Under the pieces are notes generated by a model. The model did no database searches and was not told where the DNA came from. It saw only the letters and a list, made by a program, of their open reading frames with translations. Of a stretch of DNA of 64,000 nucleotides, positions 34,621 to 42,711 are shown one piece after another (position 1 is the stretch's first letter; every line of letters starts with the position of its first letter). The translations under genes were made by a program, and so were the position numbers. Location of the stretch: the NCBI GenBank assembly GCA_003576695.1, contig QOZQ01000007.1, forward strand, positions 197,277 to 261,276. The letters run 5' to 3'. Origin of the DNA: Taklimakanibacter lacteus. Lineage in GTDB: Bacteria; Pseudomonadota; Alphaproteobacteria; Rhizobiales; Aestuariivirgaceae.

Positions 34621-34689
34621 TCCAGACACTGTCAAAATCTATCTTGACAATGACAAGATTTGAGCGCTTCATTCTTGTCACTGTCAAGA
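34621..34689. promoter_or_regulatory. Three TetR operator sites
   Basis: Two near-perfect 17-base palindromes, TCTTGACAATGACAAGA (34642-34658) and TCTTGTCACTGTCAAGA (34673-34689), share the consensus TCTTGWCANTGWCAAGA. A weaker copy TCCAGACACTGTCAAAA (34621-34637) matches at 14 of 17. Centres are 21 and 31 bases apart, two and three helical turns, so all face one side. Each contains a TTGACA hexamer, the first on the plus strand and the other two on the minus strand, so binding would cover both divergent -35 boxes. Confidence 0.8.
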
Positions 34690-34701
34690 TCGGAGCCGGG
34701 C

Positions 34702-35142
34702 ATGACACTTGAAACGTTGTTTTCGACTGCCAATCTCGCCGCCCTCGCCGGTTGGGCCGTGCTTGCGGCGGGCATTGTCCTCAACAATGGCGCGCTGCGC
34801 GATCTTGCTGCCGGGCGGATCGTCCCCGGCCTCCTTGCCGTGGTCTATACCGGGCTCATCCTCCTCTTCTGGCCGGGCTCCGATGGCGGCTTCGGCAGCC
34901 TCGGTGATGTCGCCCGCCTGTTCGCCAATCCCTGGCTGCTGCTCGCCGGCTGGGTGCATTATCTCGCTTTCGACCTGGCGATCGGGGCCATGATCGCGCG
35001 CAAGGCTTTTGACGAAGGCCTGCCGCGCCTCGTCCTCGTGCCCATCCTGCCGCTGACCTTCCTTTTCGGCCCCATCGGCTGGCTCGTCTTCGAAGCGGTG
35101 CGCGTCATCGCGCCGAGGCTTCGTTCCAAAGCAACCGCCTAG
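34702..35142 (+). CDS. ABA4-like (DUF4281) membrane protein
   Basis: 146 residues with four predicted membrane spans (LAALAGWAVLAAGIVL, GLLAVVYTGLILLFW, WLLLAGWVHYLAFDLAIGAM, LVLVPILPLTFLFGPIGWLV). The WVHYLAFDLAIGAMIARK and P-LPLTFLFGP-GWL motifs match the ABA4/DUF4281 family, linked to carotenoid modification in plants; bacterial function is unknown. ATG at 34702 directly follows the last operator. First of two membrane-protein genes under the TetR regulator. Confidence 0.88.
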   Translation: MTLETLFSTANLAALAGWAVLAAGIVLNNGALRDLAAGRIVPGLLAVVYTGLILLFWPGSDGGFGSLGDVARLFANPWLLLAGWVHYLAFDLAIGAMIARKAFDEGLPRLVLVPILPLTFLFGPIGWLVFEAVRVIAPRLRSKATA

Positions 35143-35151
35143 GAGTTCGCC

Positions 35152-35979
35152 ATGACCGCAACAGTTTCGAGCGCCAGCCGGCACGCTTTGCCGCAAATCA
35201 TGCGCCACGCCGGCAGCGGTTCGCCGCTCTTGTGGCGCTCGGCGCTTGTCTTCCTTTTCCTGTTCATCGTCCTCTATGCCGGCACCTTCATCGACGGTCG
35301 CCTCTTCAACGGCGTCAGCGTATGGGAGAAGCCGGCCAAGTTCTTCCTGTCCCTCAGCCTGCAGATGGCGACCATCGCCTTCGGCCTGGCGCTGTTGCCG
35401 GAAAGAGAGCGCCGGGCACCCGCCATAAAAGCCGCAAGCCTGATCTTCCTCGCCGCCGCCATCGGCGAGATGATCTACATCGCCTTCCGGGCGGCGCGCG
35501 GCGAGGCATCGCATTTCAACGAAACGACGACGCTCAACTGGCTTCTCTATCTGCTGATGGGGCTGGGGGCTGCGACACTCGCCGTCACGACCAGCTATTT
35601 CGGCTGGCGCATCCTCAGGCGGGCGCCCGCTTCGGCACTCTCCTTCGCGACGGGATGGGGATTCATCCTCGCAGGCGTGCTTGCCCTCATCTTCGGTGGC
35701 TATATGAGCGGACAAGGCAGCCATTGGGTCGGCGGCGACCAGAGCGATGCCACGGGCCTTCCCTTCCTCCACTGGTCGACCACGGGCGGCGATCTCAGGG
35801 TTGCGCATTTCTTCGGGCTCCATGTGATGCAGGCCCTGCCGGTCTTGGGCTTCCTGTTGCGCGACCTCCCGGCGCTGCAGACCCGCAGCCTCATCTGGCT
35901 GGCGGCTGTCGTCTGGATCGGGCTGACTTTCGCGGTCTTTTTCCAGGCTCTCGCCGGAAGGCCGTTCGTCGCCTTCTGA
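35152..35979 (+). CDS. Seven-span membrane protein of unknown function
   Basis: 275 residues with about seven hydrophobic helices (LLWRSALVFLFLFIVLYAGT first, LIWLAAVVWIGLTFAVFFQA last). Notable conserved-looking charged or polar positions in loops: FNGVSVWEKPAKFFLS, THFNETT-like HFNETTTLNW, and HWVGGDQSDATGLPFLHWS, with His/Trp pairs that could bind a cofactor or metal (inference). Starts 9 bases after the ABA4-like gene, so it is its partner. I do not recognise a named family. Confidence 0.82.
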   Translation: MTATVSSASRHALPQIMRHAGSGSPLLWRSALVFLFLFIVLYAGTFIDGRLFNGVSVWEKPAKFFLSLSLQMATIAFGLALLPERERRAPAIKAASLIFLAAAIGEMIYIAFRAARGEASHFNETTTLNWLLYLLMGLGAATLAVTTSYFGWRILRRAPASALSFATGWGFILAGVLALIFGGYMSGQGSHWVGGDQSDATGLPFLHWSTTGGDLRVAHFFGLHVMQALPVLGFLLRDLPALQTRSLIWLAAVVWIGLTFAVFFQALAGRPFVAF

Positions 35980-36023
35980 CGACAGCCATGGCTCATCGCG
36001 GGTCAACCATCTGATTTTGCAAA

Positions 36024-36045
36024 TGCTTTGAGCCCCTCAAAAGCA
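36024..36045 (+). terminator. Weak hairpin after the membrane-protein pair
   Basis: TGCTTTGAG and CTCAAAAGCA form a stem with one bulged A around a C-rich loop. It lies 45 bases after the stop. No T-run follows, so it is at best an imperfect intrinsic terminator. Confidence 0.3.
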
Positions 36046-36087
36046 CCTCCCGGAAAATTTCCGACGCGCCTCTTGACGAAGGATGCG

Positions 36088-36122
36088 TTTTGTAACACGC
36101 TTTACTAAAGCGATTTACAAAA
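36088..36122. promoter_or_regulatory. LacI-type operator, 35-base symmetric site
   Basis: TTTTGTAA (36088-36095) and TTACAAAA (36115-36122) flank the perfect 15-base palindrome CGCTTTACTAAAGCG (36098-36112). All arms share a centre at base 36105, which makes one large symmetric site 27 bases before the LacI-family gene. LacI proteins bind such centre-symmetric sites; autoregulation plus control of the sugar operon is the natural reading. Confidence 0.7.
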
Positions 36123-36149
36123 CCACTTCAGGGAGCCGTCCGGGATCAG

Positions 36150-37181
36150 ATGAGCCGCAAAGCCACCATTGGCGATGTCGCGAAACAGGCGCAGGTCTCG
36201 CCGACCGCCGTCTCGCGCTGGCTCAATGGCGGACTGGAACTGCCGGAAGCGACCAGTGCCCGCATCCGCGCCGCGGTGAAGGCGCTCGACTACCAGCCGC
36301 ATGCCCAGGCGCGCCGCCTGTCGAAAGGCAAGGCCGAGGCCATCGGCATCGTGGTGCCTGACATTTCCAACGCCTTCTTCGCGCTGCTTGCCGGCGAAGC
36401 CGAACGCCTCGCCGTCGCTTCCGGCTATGACACGGTGATCTGGTCGTCGCGCAACCGCATCGAGCGCGAGCTCGCCTGTTTCGACCGCCTGCGCGCCGGC
36501 TATATTGACGGTCTCCTCCTCATCACCAATCACGAAGATGACGGCAGGCTCGCCGAGCGCATCAAGGCGATGCCGGGCCGCGTCGTCATCATCGATGAGG
36601 ATGTGGTGGGCGGCGTTGCGCCGGCTTTCTTCGTCGAGAACGAGTTCGGCGGCTATGAGGCGACGCGCCATCTCATCGACCACGGCCATCGCCGCATCGC
36701 CCATATCGGCGGACCCAGAGGCGTCATGAGCGCCCATGAGCGGGCACTTGGCTGGCGCCGCGCGCTGGCCGAGATCGGCGTCACCCCCGAGCCCCAATGG
36801 CATGTCTTCACCGAATATGAAGTCGAGCCTGCCACCCGCGACGCGGTCCAGCTTTTCGCCATCGATCCCCTCCCCACCGCGATCTTCGCCGGCAGCGATG
36901 CCGTGGCGCTCGGCGTCATGACCCAGGCGCGCCGCCACAATGTCGCGATCCCGCAGGATATCTCTTTGGTCGGCTTCGACGGCATGCCGATCAATGACCT
37001 TCTGGGCCCGCCGCTGACCTCGATCGCGCAGCCGATCGATGATCTGGGCCGGCGCGGCGCCGAACGCCTGCTTGCCATGATCAATGGCGCTCCTTTCGAG
37101 CCCCTCCGCACCAGACTGCCGGTGGAGCTCGTCAGGCGCGGCTCGGTTGCCGCACCACGCGTTGAGAAAGCTCCGGGGTGA
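36150..37181 (+). CDS. LacI-family transcriptional regulator
   Basis: 343 residues: HTH (ATIGDVAKQAQVSPTAVSRWLNG, residues 5-27), hinge (ARRLSKGKAEAIGIVVPDIS) and periplasmic-binding-like effector domain (PTAIFAGSDAVALGVM, DISLVGFDGMPINDLLGPPLTSIAQP). Followed after 64 bases by a ribose-type importer operon it very likely controls; effector probably the imported sugar or its phosphate. Confidence 0.95.
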   Translation: MSRKATIGDVAKQAQVSPTAVSRWLNGGLELPEATSARIRAAVKALDYQPHAQARRLSKGKAEAIGIVVPDISNAFFALLAGEAERLAVASGYDTVIWSSRNRIERELACFDRLRAGYIDGLLLITNHEDDGRLAERIKAMPGRVVIIDEDVVGGVAPAFFVENEFGGYEATRHLIDHGHRRIAHIGGPRGVMSAHERALGWRRALAEIGVTPEPQWHVFTEYEVEPATRDAVQLFAIDPLPTAIFAGSDAVALGVMTQARRHNVAIPQDISLVGFDGMPINDLLGPPLTSIAQPIDDLGRRGAERLLAMINGAPFEPLRTRLPVELVRRGSVAAPRVEKAPG

Positions 37182-37245
37182 TGCCCCGCACGAAATCGAT
37201 GAGCCGGGGCCGTTGCCCTGGCGTCGAACACAGGGAGACTGAAAC

Positions 37246-38187
37246 ATGAGTATGACACGCAGAAAAATAATGCTGTCGGTTGCGGGCGCCGCCCTGGCGC
37301 TCTCGCTCGGAACGGCCCAGGCGCAGGAAAAGACCATCGCACTGGTGCAGATCAACCAGCAGGCGCTGTTCTTCACCCAGATGAATGAGGGCGCCCAGAA
37401 GGCGGCCGATGCGGCGGGCGTCAAGCTCGTCATCTTCAACGCCAATAACGATCCGGCAGCGCAGAACAACGCCATCGAGACCTATATCCAGGAGAAGGTG
37501 GCGGGCATCGTCGTCGTCGCCATCGACACCAATGGCATCATGCCGGCGGTCAATGCCGCGGCCGCGGCGGGCATTCCCGTCACCGCGGTCGATGCAGTCC
37601 TTCCCGCCGGTCCGCAGAAGGCGCAGGTTGGCGTCGACAATGAAGGCGCCGGCAAGGCCATGGGCGAGTTCTTCAACAAATACGTGACCGACAGCATGGG
37701 CGGCAAGGCCAAGCTCGGCATTGTCGGCGCGCTCAACTCGACCATCCAGAATATCCGCCAGAAGGGCTTCGAGGATGTGGTGAAGGGAAACTCGGGCGTC
37801 ACGACGGCGGGCGTCGTCGATGGCCGCAACGTGCAGGACTCAGCCCTTGCCGCCGCCGAAAGCCTGATCACCGCCAATCCCGATCTCAATGCGATCTATG
37901 CGACAGGCGAGCCGGCTCTGCTTGGCGCGGTTGCCGCGGTCGAGAGCCAGGGCAAGCAAAGCCAGATCAAGGTGTTCGGCTGGGACCTGACCGCCCAGGC
38001 GATCAAGGGCATCGATGCCGGCTATGTGGTCGGCGTGGTGCAGCAGGATCCGGCCGGCATGGGCGGCGCCGCCGTCGACGCGCTGGTCAAGGTGACCAAG
38101 GGCGAGAGTGTGGAGGCCACCATTCCGGTGCCGATCACCATCGTCACCAAGGACAATGTCGAGCCCTATCGCTCCGTCTTCAAATGA
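37246..38187 (+). CDS. Ribose-type ABC sugar-binding protein
   Basis: 313 residues. Sec signal MSMTRRKIMLSVAGAALALS with cleavage near AQAQE. Periplasmic-binding fold of the RbsB cluster: QINQQALFFTQMNEGAQKAA, ANNDPAAQNNAIETYI, VAIDTNGIMPAVNAA, DNEGAGKAMGEFF, and LNAIYATGEPALLGA. AGGGAG precedes the ATG. The stop overlaps the next gene's ATG by 4 bases. Ligand: a pentose or nucleoside-like sugar (inference from downstream kinase). Confidence 0.94.
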   Translation: MSMTRRKIMLSVAGAALALSLGTAQAQEKTIALVQINQQALFFTQMNEGAQKAADAAGVKLVIFNANNDPAAQNNAIETYIQEKVAGIVVVAIDTNGIMPAVNAAAAAGIPVTAVDAVLPAGPQKAQVGVDNEGAGKAMGEFFNKYVTDSMGGKAKLGIVGALNSTIQNIRQKGFEDVVKGNSGVTTAGVVDGRNVQDSALAAAESLITANPDLNAIYATGEPALLGAVAAVESQGKQSQIKVFGWDLTAQAIKGIDAGYVVGVVQQDPAGMGGAAVDALVKVTKGESVEATIPVPITIVTKDNVEPYRSVFK

Positions 38188-38969
38188 CCGGCATTCAGGC
38201 ATCGGGGGCGGCGCAAGCCGCCCCTCATCCCCGCATCGCGCTGTCGGGCATCAGGAAGCGCTTCGGCAGCGTCGAGGCGATCAGGGGCGTCGACCTCGCC
38301 CTCTATCCCGGCGAATGTGTCGGCCTGGTCGGCGACAATGCCGCCGGCAAGTCGACTCTCACCAAGATCATTTCCGGCACCTATGTGCCCGATGAAGGAT
38401 CGATCGCCATCAATGGCGAAACCGTGCGCTTCGCGACGCCGGCCGATGCGCGCAAGCACCATATCGAGATGGTCTATCAGGACCTGTCTCTGTGTGACAC
38501 GATCGATGTCGCCGGCAACCTTTTCCTCGGCCGCGAGCCGTTGAGCGGCCCCTTCCTCGACCGCAAGGCGATGCGCGAGGGTGCGCGCGCCATGCTGGAA
38601 CGGCTCGAGATCAAGATCCCCAATCTCGACGCGCTGGTGGCGCAGCTTTCGGGCGGCCAGCGCCAGTCGATCGCCATTGCGCGCGCCGCCGCCTTCGATC
38701 CGCATGTGCTCATCATGGACGAGCCGACCTCGGCGCTGGCGGTGAAGGAAGTCGAAGCGGTGCTTTCCCTCATCAACCGCGTCAAAGCCAAGGGCGTCAC
38801 CGTGGTGCTCATCACCCACCGCCTGCAGGACCTGTTCAATGTCTGCGACCGCATCGTCGTCATGTATGAAGGATTGAAAGTGGCCGAGCGCAGCATCGCC
38901 GAAACCGACCTCACCGACCTCGTCAGCCTGATCGTCGGCAAGGGCCATGGCACGGGAGGCAAGGCATGA
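38184..38969 (+). CDS. Ribose-type ABC importer ATPase, single-domain
   Basis: 261 residues. Walker A GDNAAGKST (about 52-60), MVYQDLSLCDT Q-loop, LSGGQRQS signature, VLIMDEPTSAL Walker B. Unlike RbsA, which has two fused ATPase halves, it has only one, like FrcA of fructose importers in rhizobia, so it must act as a homodimer. Overlaps both neighbours by 4 bases (ATGA), so binding protein, ATPase and permease are tightly coupled. Confidence 0.94.
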   Translation: MTGIQASGAAQAAPHPRIALSGIRKRFGSVEAIRGVDLALYPGECVGLVGDNAAGKSTLTKIISGTYVPDEGSIAINGETVRFATPADARKHHIEMVYQDLSLCDTIDVAGNLFLGREPLSGPFLDRKAMREGARAMLERLEIKIPNLDALVAQLSGGQRQSIAIARAAAFDPHVLIMDEPTSALAVKEVEAVLSLINRVKAKGVTVVLITHRLQDLFNVCDRIVVMYEGLKVAERSIAETDLTDLVSLIVGKGHGTGGKA

Positions 38970-39970
38970 GCGGCGCCTATTCCTCGAGGCCCCAGGGCTC
39001 GCGCTTGGCCGACCTGCTCGGCAGCCATGCCCAGCTTCTCTCGATCGCCGGCTTCTTCCTCATCATGGTGGTGATCTTCTCGATCGCGAGCCCGGTCTTC
39101 CTGTCGGCCGGCAATATTCTCAATCTGGTGCGCCAGACGGCGCCGATCCTGATCGTCGCCACCGCCATGACCTTCGTCATCACCACCGGCGGCATCGATC
39201 TCTCGGTCGGCTCGGTCGTCGCCCTCATCAACGCCTCGGCCGCCATTCTTCTCCAGGCCGGCATGCCCTGGCCGCTTGCCGTCATCGGTCTCATCCTGCT
39301 CGGGGCCGCGCTCGGCGCCACGCAAGGCTGGTTCATCGCCTATCAAGGCATCCAGGCCTTCATCGTGACGCTTGCCGGGCTCTCCGCCTTGCGCGGCATA
39401 GCCCTTCTGATGACCGAGGGCTTCTCCATCCCGATCTCGACCGATCTCGGCTTCGTCAGCATCGGGCGCGGCTGGTTCCTGGGCGTGCCGGCGCCGACCT
39501 GGCTCGCCTTGATCGTCGCGGTCCTGGGCTTCGTCATCTTCTGGGGCACGCGCTTCGGGCGCTATGTCACCGCCATCGGCGCCAACCAGGAGGCGGCGCG
39601 CCGCTCCGGCATCGCGACCAAGCGCATCATCCTGTGGGTCTATGTGCTGACCGGCGTCGCCTCGGCGGTTGCCGGCATCGTCATCGCGGCACGCCTCGGC
39701 TCCGGCAGCTCCAATGCGGCGGTCGGCTTCGAGCTCGAGGTCATCGCCGCCGTTGTTCTGGGCGGCACCTCGCTGATGGGCGGACGCGGCTCGATCTTCG
39801 GTACCGTGCTCGGCGCTCTCACCATCGGGGTGATCGGCAACGGGCTTATCCTCGCCCATGTGTCGCCCTTCTTCACCCAGATCGTGACCGGTGCCATCAT
39901 CCTGCTGGCGGTGTGGCTCAATGCGCAGGTGTTCTCGCGCCTGGCCAGCAGCTCGAAACGGGCAAATTGA
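38966..39970 (+). CDS. Ribose-type ABC permease (RbsC/FrcC-like)
   Basis: 334 residues with eight to ten spans. TAMTFVITTGGIDLSVGSVV is the classic RbsC motif, with AIGANQEAARRSGI and AAVVLGGTSLMGGRGSIFGT following. The C-terminal IVTGAIILLAVWLN matches the style of the remnant at 19.5 kb. Ends 10 bases before the phosphotriesterase-like gene, so that gene belongs to the operon. Confidence 0.95.
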   Translation: MSGAYSSRPQGSRLADLLGSHAQLLSIAGFFLIMVVIFSIASPVFLSAGNILNLVRQTAPILIVATAMTFVITTGGIDLSVGSVVALINASAAILLQAGMPWPLAVIGLILLGAALGATQGWFIAYQGIQAFIVTLAGLSALRGIALLMTEGFSIPISTDLGFVSIGRGWFLGVPAPTWLALIVAVLGFVIFWGTRFGRYVTAIGANQEAARRSGIATKRIILWVYVLTGVASAVAGIVIAARLGSGSSNAAVGFELEVIAAVVLGGTSLMGGRGSIFGTVLGALTIGVIGNGLILAHVSPFFTQIVTGAIILLAVWLNAQVFSRLASSSKRAN

Positions 39971-39980
39971 GGAATATGCC

Positions 39981-41039
39981 ATGACGGAATTGTCTGAGGC
40001 CCATATCGGCTCCGGCCTGGTGATGACGGTCAACGGGCCGATCCCCACATCAGAGATGGGCGTCACCTTGATGCATGAGCATCTCGTCAATGACTGCCGC
40101 TGCTGGTGGAACCCGCCCAAGGAGCCGGAACGCGCGCATCTCGGCAGCGAGCCCGTCCATGCCGGCATATTGGGCGAGCTTCGCATGGATCCCTTCGTCA
40201 ACTGGCATAATTGCGCGCTCGACGATCACCGGCTCACCATTGCCGAGCTGGCGCCGCTCAAGAAGGCGGGCGGGCGGACAATTGTCGATCCGACCTGCCG
40301 CGGCATCGGCCGCTCGCCCCATAAGCTGCGCGATATCTCCGCCGGATCAGGCCTCCAGATCGTGATGGGCTCGGGCTACTACCTGAAGGCCTCGCATCCG
40401 CCCGGGCTCAAGCGCATGAGCAAGAAAGACGTCGCCGATGAGATCGTGCGCGATGCGCTCGATGGTGTCGACGGCACGGACGCCAGGATCGGCCTCATTG
40501 GCGAGATCGGCGTGTCGGGCGACTTCACCTCCGAGGAGGAGAAATCGCTGCGCGGGGCGGCTGAGGCGCAGGCGCGCACGAAGCTGCCGATCATGGTGCA
40601 TCTGCCGGCCTGGTTCCGCCATGGCGGGCGCGTGCTCGACATCATCGCCGAGGAAGGTGGCGATCTATCGCACACCATCCTCTGCCACATGAACCCCTCC
40701 GGCTTGGATGTCGACTATCAGACGTCTTGCGCCAGGCGCGGCGCCTTCATCGAATATGACATGATCGGCATGGATTACTGGTATGCCGACCAGCAGGTGC
40801 AGTGCCCGTCGGACGAGGACAATGCGCGCGCCATCAAGCGGCTCATCGACATGGGCTTCCTCGAGCGCCTCCTGCTGTCACAGGATGTCTTCATCAAGAT
40901 GATGCTCACCCACTATGGCGGCTTCGGCTATGCCTATGTCGTCACCCATTTCGCCGAAAGGCTGCGGCGCCATGGCGTGAGCGACCAGCAGATCTCGACC
41001 ATGCTCATCGACAATCCGCGGCGCGTCTTCAGCGCCTGA
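39981..41039 (+). CDS. Phosphotriesterase-family metal hydrolase
   Basis: 352 residues, amidohydrolase-superfamily TIM barrel. Metal ligands: LMHEHL (HxH, first strand), Glu in LIGEIG at the bridging position where phosphotriesterase itself has a carboxylated Lys (as in the E. coli homology protein Php), HLPAWF, CHMNPS and the final Asp in LLSQDV. Members range from lactonases to phosphodiesterases; a lactonase acting on the imported sugar lactone would fit the operon (inference). GAGGAAT precedes the ATG at 39981. Confidence 0.9.
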   Translation: MTELSEAHIGSGLVMTVNGPIPTSEMGVTLMHEHLVNDCRCWWNPPKEPERAHLGSEPVHAGILGELRMDPFVNWHNCALDDHRLTIAELAPLKKAGGRTIVDPTCRGIGRSPHKLRDISAGSGLQIVMGSGYYLKASHPPGLKRMSKKDVADEIVRDALDGVDGTDARIGLIGEIGVSGDFTSEEEKSLRGAAEAQARTKLPIMVHLPAWFRHGGRVLDIIAEEGGDLSHTILCHMNPSGLDVDYQTSCARRGAFIEYDMIGMDYWYADQQVQCPSDEDNARAIKRLIDMGFLERLLLSQDVFIKMMLTHYGGFGYAYVVTHFAERLRRHGVSDQQISTMLIDNPRRVFSA

Positions 41040-41067
41040 CAACCATCTCATCTACCAGGAGGCCACA

Positions 41068-41832
41068 TTGACCAAGAAGAATGTACTGCTCGTCGGCGAA
41101 AGCTGGGTGAGTGCTGCCAACCACTACAAGGGCTGGGACACGTTTTCGAGCGTCACCTTCCATCTGGGCGCCGAGCCCCTGGTCGCGGCGCTGAAGGACA
41201 GCGATTTCAACCTCACCTACATGCCGGCGCATGAGGCATCCGAGCGCCTACCCTTCACCATGGACGGGCTCGCCAAATATGAAGCGATCATCATTTCCGA
41301 TGTCGGCGCCAACACGCTGCTCCTGCCGCCCGATGTGTGGCTCGCCGGCAAGACGGTGCCCAACCGCCTGAAGCTCATCCGCGACTGGACGCATCAGGGC
41401 GGCGGCCTGATGATGATCGGCGGCTATTTCTCCTTCCAGGGCATTGACGGGCGCGCCCGCTGGCGGCGCACGCCGGTCGAGGATGCCCTGCCGGTCACGT
41501 GCCTGCCCTATGACGACCGTGTCGAAGCGCCGGAGGGCATCATTGCCGAAGTGCTGAAGCCCGATCATCCGATCGTCGCCGGATTGCCCAAGCCGTGGCC
41601 GGCTCTGCTCGGCGTCAATGAAGTGACGCCGAAGAAAGGGTCCGAGATCATTGCCCGCCTGCCCGACGACCAGGGCGGGCATCCGCTGCTGGTGACCGGC
41701 ACGCATGGCAAGGGCCGCAGTCTGGCCTGGACCTCCGATATCGGGCCGCACTGGCTGCCGACCAGCTTCGTCAACTGGCCGGGTTACGCCAAATTGTGGC
41801 GCCAGTCGCTCGCCTGGCTCACCGGCAAATAA
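41068..41832 (+). CDS. Class I glutamine amidotransferase-like protein (GATase1-like, STM3548 type)
   Basis: 254 residues. NVLLVGESWV at the start, YEAIIISDVGANTLLLPPD, GGGLMMIGGYFSFQGI and GRSLAWTSDIGPHW match the family of GATase-fold proteins of unknown function common in sugar operons. No Cys-His-Glu triad at the expected spots (GGYFSFQ where the Cys would sit), so glutaminase activity is unlikely. TTG start with AGGAGG six bases upstream. Sits between the hydrolase and the sugar kinase genes. Confidence 0.87.
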   Translation: MTKKNVLLVGESWVSAANHYKGWDTFSSVTFHLGAEPLVAALKDSDFNLTYMPAHEASERLPFTMDGLAKYEAIIISDVGANTLLLPPDVWLAGKTVPNRLKLIRDWTHQGGGLMMIGGYFSFQGIDGRARWRRTPVEDALPVTCLPYDDRVEAPEGIIAEVLKPDHPIVAGLPKPWPALLGVNEVTPKKGSEIIARLPDDQGGHPLLVTGTHGKGRSLAWTSDIGPHWLPTSFVNWPGYAKLWRQSLAWLTGK

Positions 41833-41837
41833 CGCGC

Positions 41838-42701
41838 TTGGCCCGCACGTCACCAAAGGTCGTGGTGGTCGGCAATGCCTGCCTCGATGTCGTCTATCAT
41901 CTGGACAGCTTGCCGAAACCCGGCGAGACATTGATCGCGCAAAAGGTCGAGACCGATCTCGGCGGCAAGGGCCTCAATCAGGCCATCGCCGCGGAGCGTG
42001 CGGGTGCGGACGTGCAGCTGATCGCCGTCATCGGCCGTGATGCAGCGGCGGAACGGATCAAAGTCGCGCTTGCCAGCGAAAGCATGGCGGGAAGCGGCCT
42101 CATCGTGCATGAGGGCGCAAGCGATTCATCGCTGCTCCTGATCGAGCCTGAGGGCGAGAATGTCATCATCAGCAATACCGGCCAGGCGCTGTCATTGATG
42201 CCGGCGGAGATCACACTTTCCAGTGCCGATCTCCTGCTGCTCCAGGGCAATCTGAGCGAGGAGACGACCCTCCACGCCATGGACATGGCCCGGCAGGCAG
42301 GCATGCGGGTGGCGCTCAACCCCTCGCCCTTCCAGCACTGGTTCAGGGACTTGCCGCAGGTCGATCTCATCATCGCCAATCAGGTCGAAGCCGATGCGCT
42401 CAAGGAAAATGCGGCGCGGCTCAAAGTGGTGACGCTCGGCGATAGGGGCTGTCTTGTGAAACAAAGCGGCGCCGACATCCATATTGCTGCGCCGAAGGTG
42501 CGCGCGATGTCTGCCGCCGGCGCGGGAGATGTCTTTGCCGGCACCTTCATCGCCGAATGGCTCACGACCGGCGATGCCGGGAAGGCCGCCCGGCTTGCCG
42601 TCCTCGCCGCCAGCGACAAGACGACCCGCCATGGCACGCTCTCGGCCTTTCCCGACAGATCGGCGATCGCAGGCTTTCGCCGTCATGTCGCTTCATCCTG
42701 A
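41838..42701 (+). CDS. PfkB-family sugar kinase (ribokinase-like)
   Basis: 287 residues. N-terminal VVGNACLDVVYHLDSLPKPG, substrate motif DLGGKGLNQAIAAERAGA, and ATP/catalytic motif SAAGAGDVFAGTF with catalytic Asp in AGDVF. TTG at 41838 follows the upstream stop by 5 bases; a longer frame would overlap the GATase-like gene. Probably phosphorylates the sugar brought in by the ribose-type importer. The gene next to it, URC4-like, is tied to uracil catabolism, so ribose or a ribosyl derivative is a fair guess. Confidence 0.92.
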   Translation: MARTSPKVVVVGNACLDVVYHLDSLPKPGETLIAQKVETDLGGKGLNQAIAAERAGADVQLIAVIGRDAAAERIKVALASESMAGSGLIVHEGASDSSLLLIEPEGENVIISNTGQALSLMPAEITLSSADLLLLQGNLSEETTLHAMDMARQAGMRVALNPSPFQHWFRDLPQVDLIIANQVEADALKENAARLKVVTLGDRGCLVKQSGADIHIAAPKVRAMSAAGAGDVFAGTFIAEWLTTGDAGKAARLAVLAASDKTTRHGTLSAFPDRSAIAGFRRHVASS

Positions 42702-42711
42702 AAGACCGCTC

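Noticed and set aside
38477-40201. A 574-codon minus-strand frame opposite the ribose-type operon.
   Set aside because: Asp/Gly/Arg-rich antisense frame; the plus strand has three tightly coupled ABC genes.
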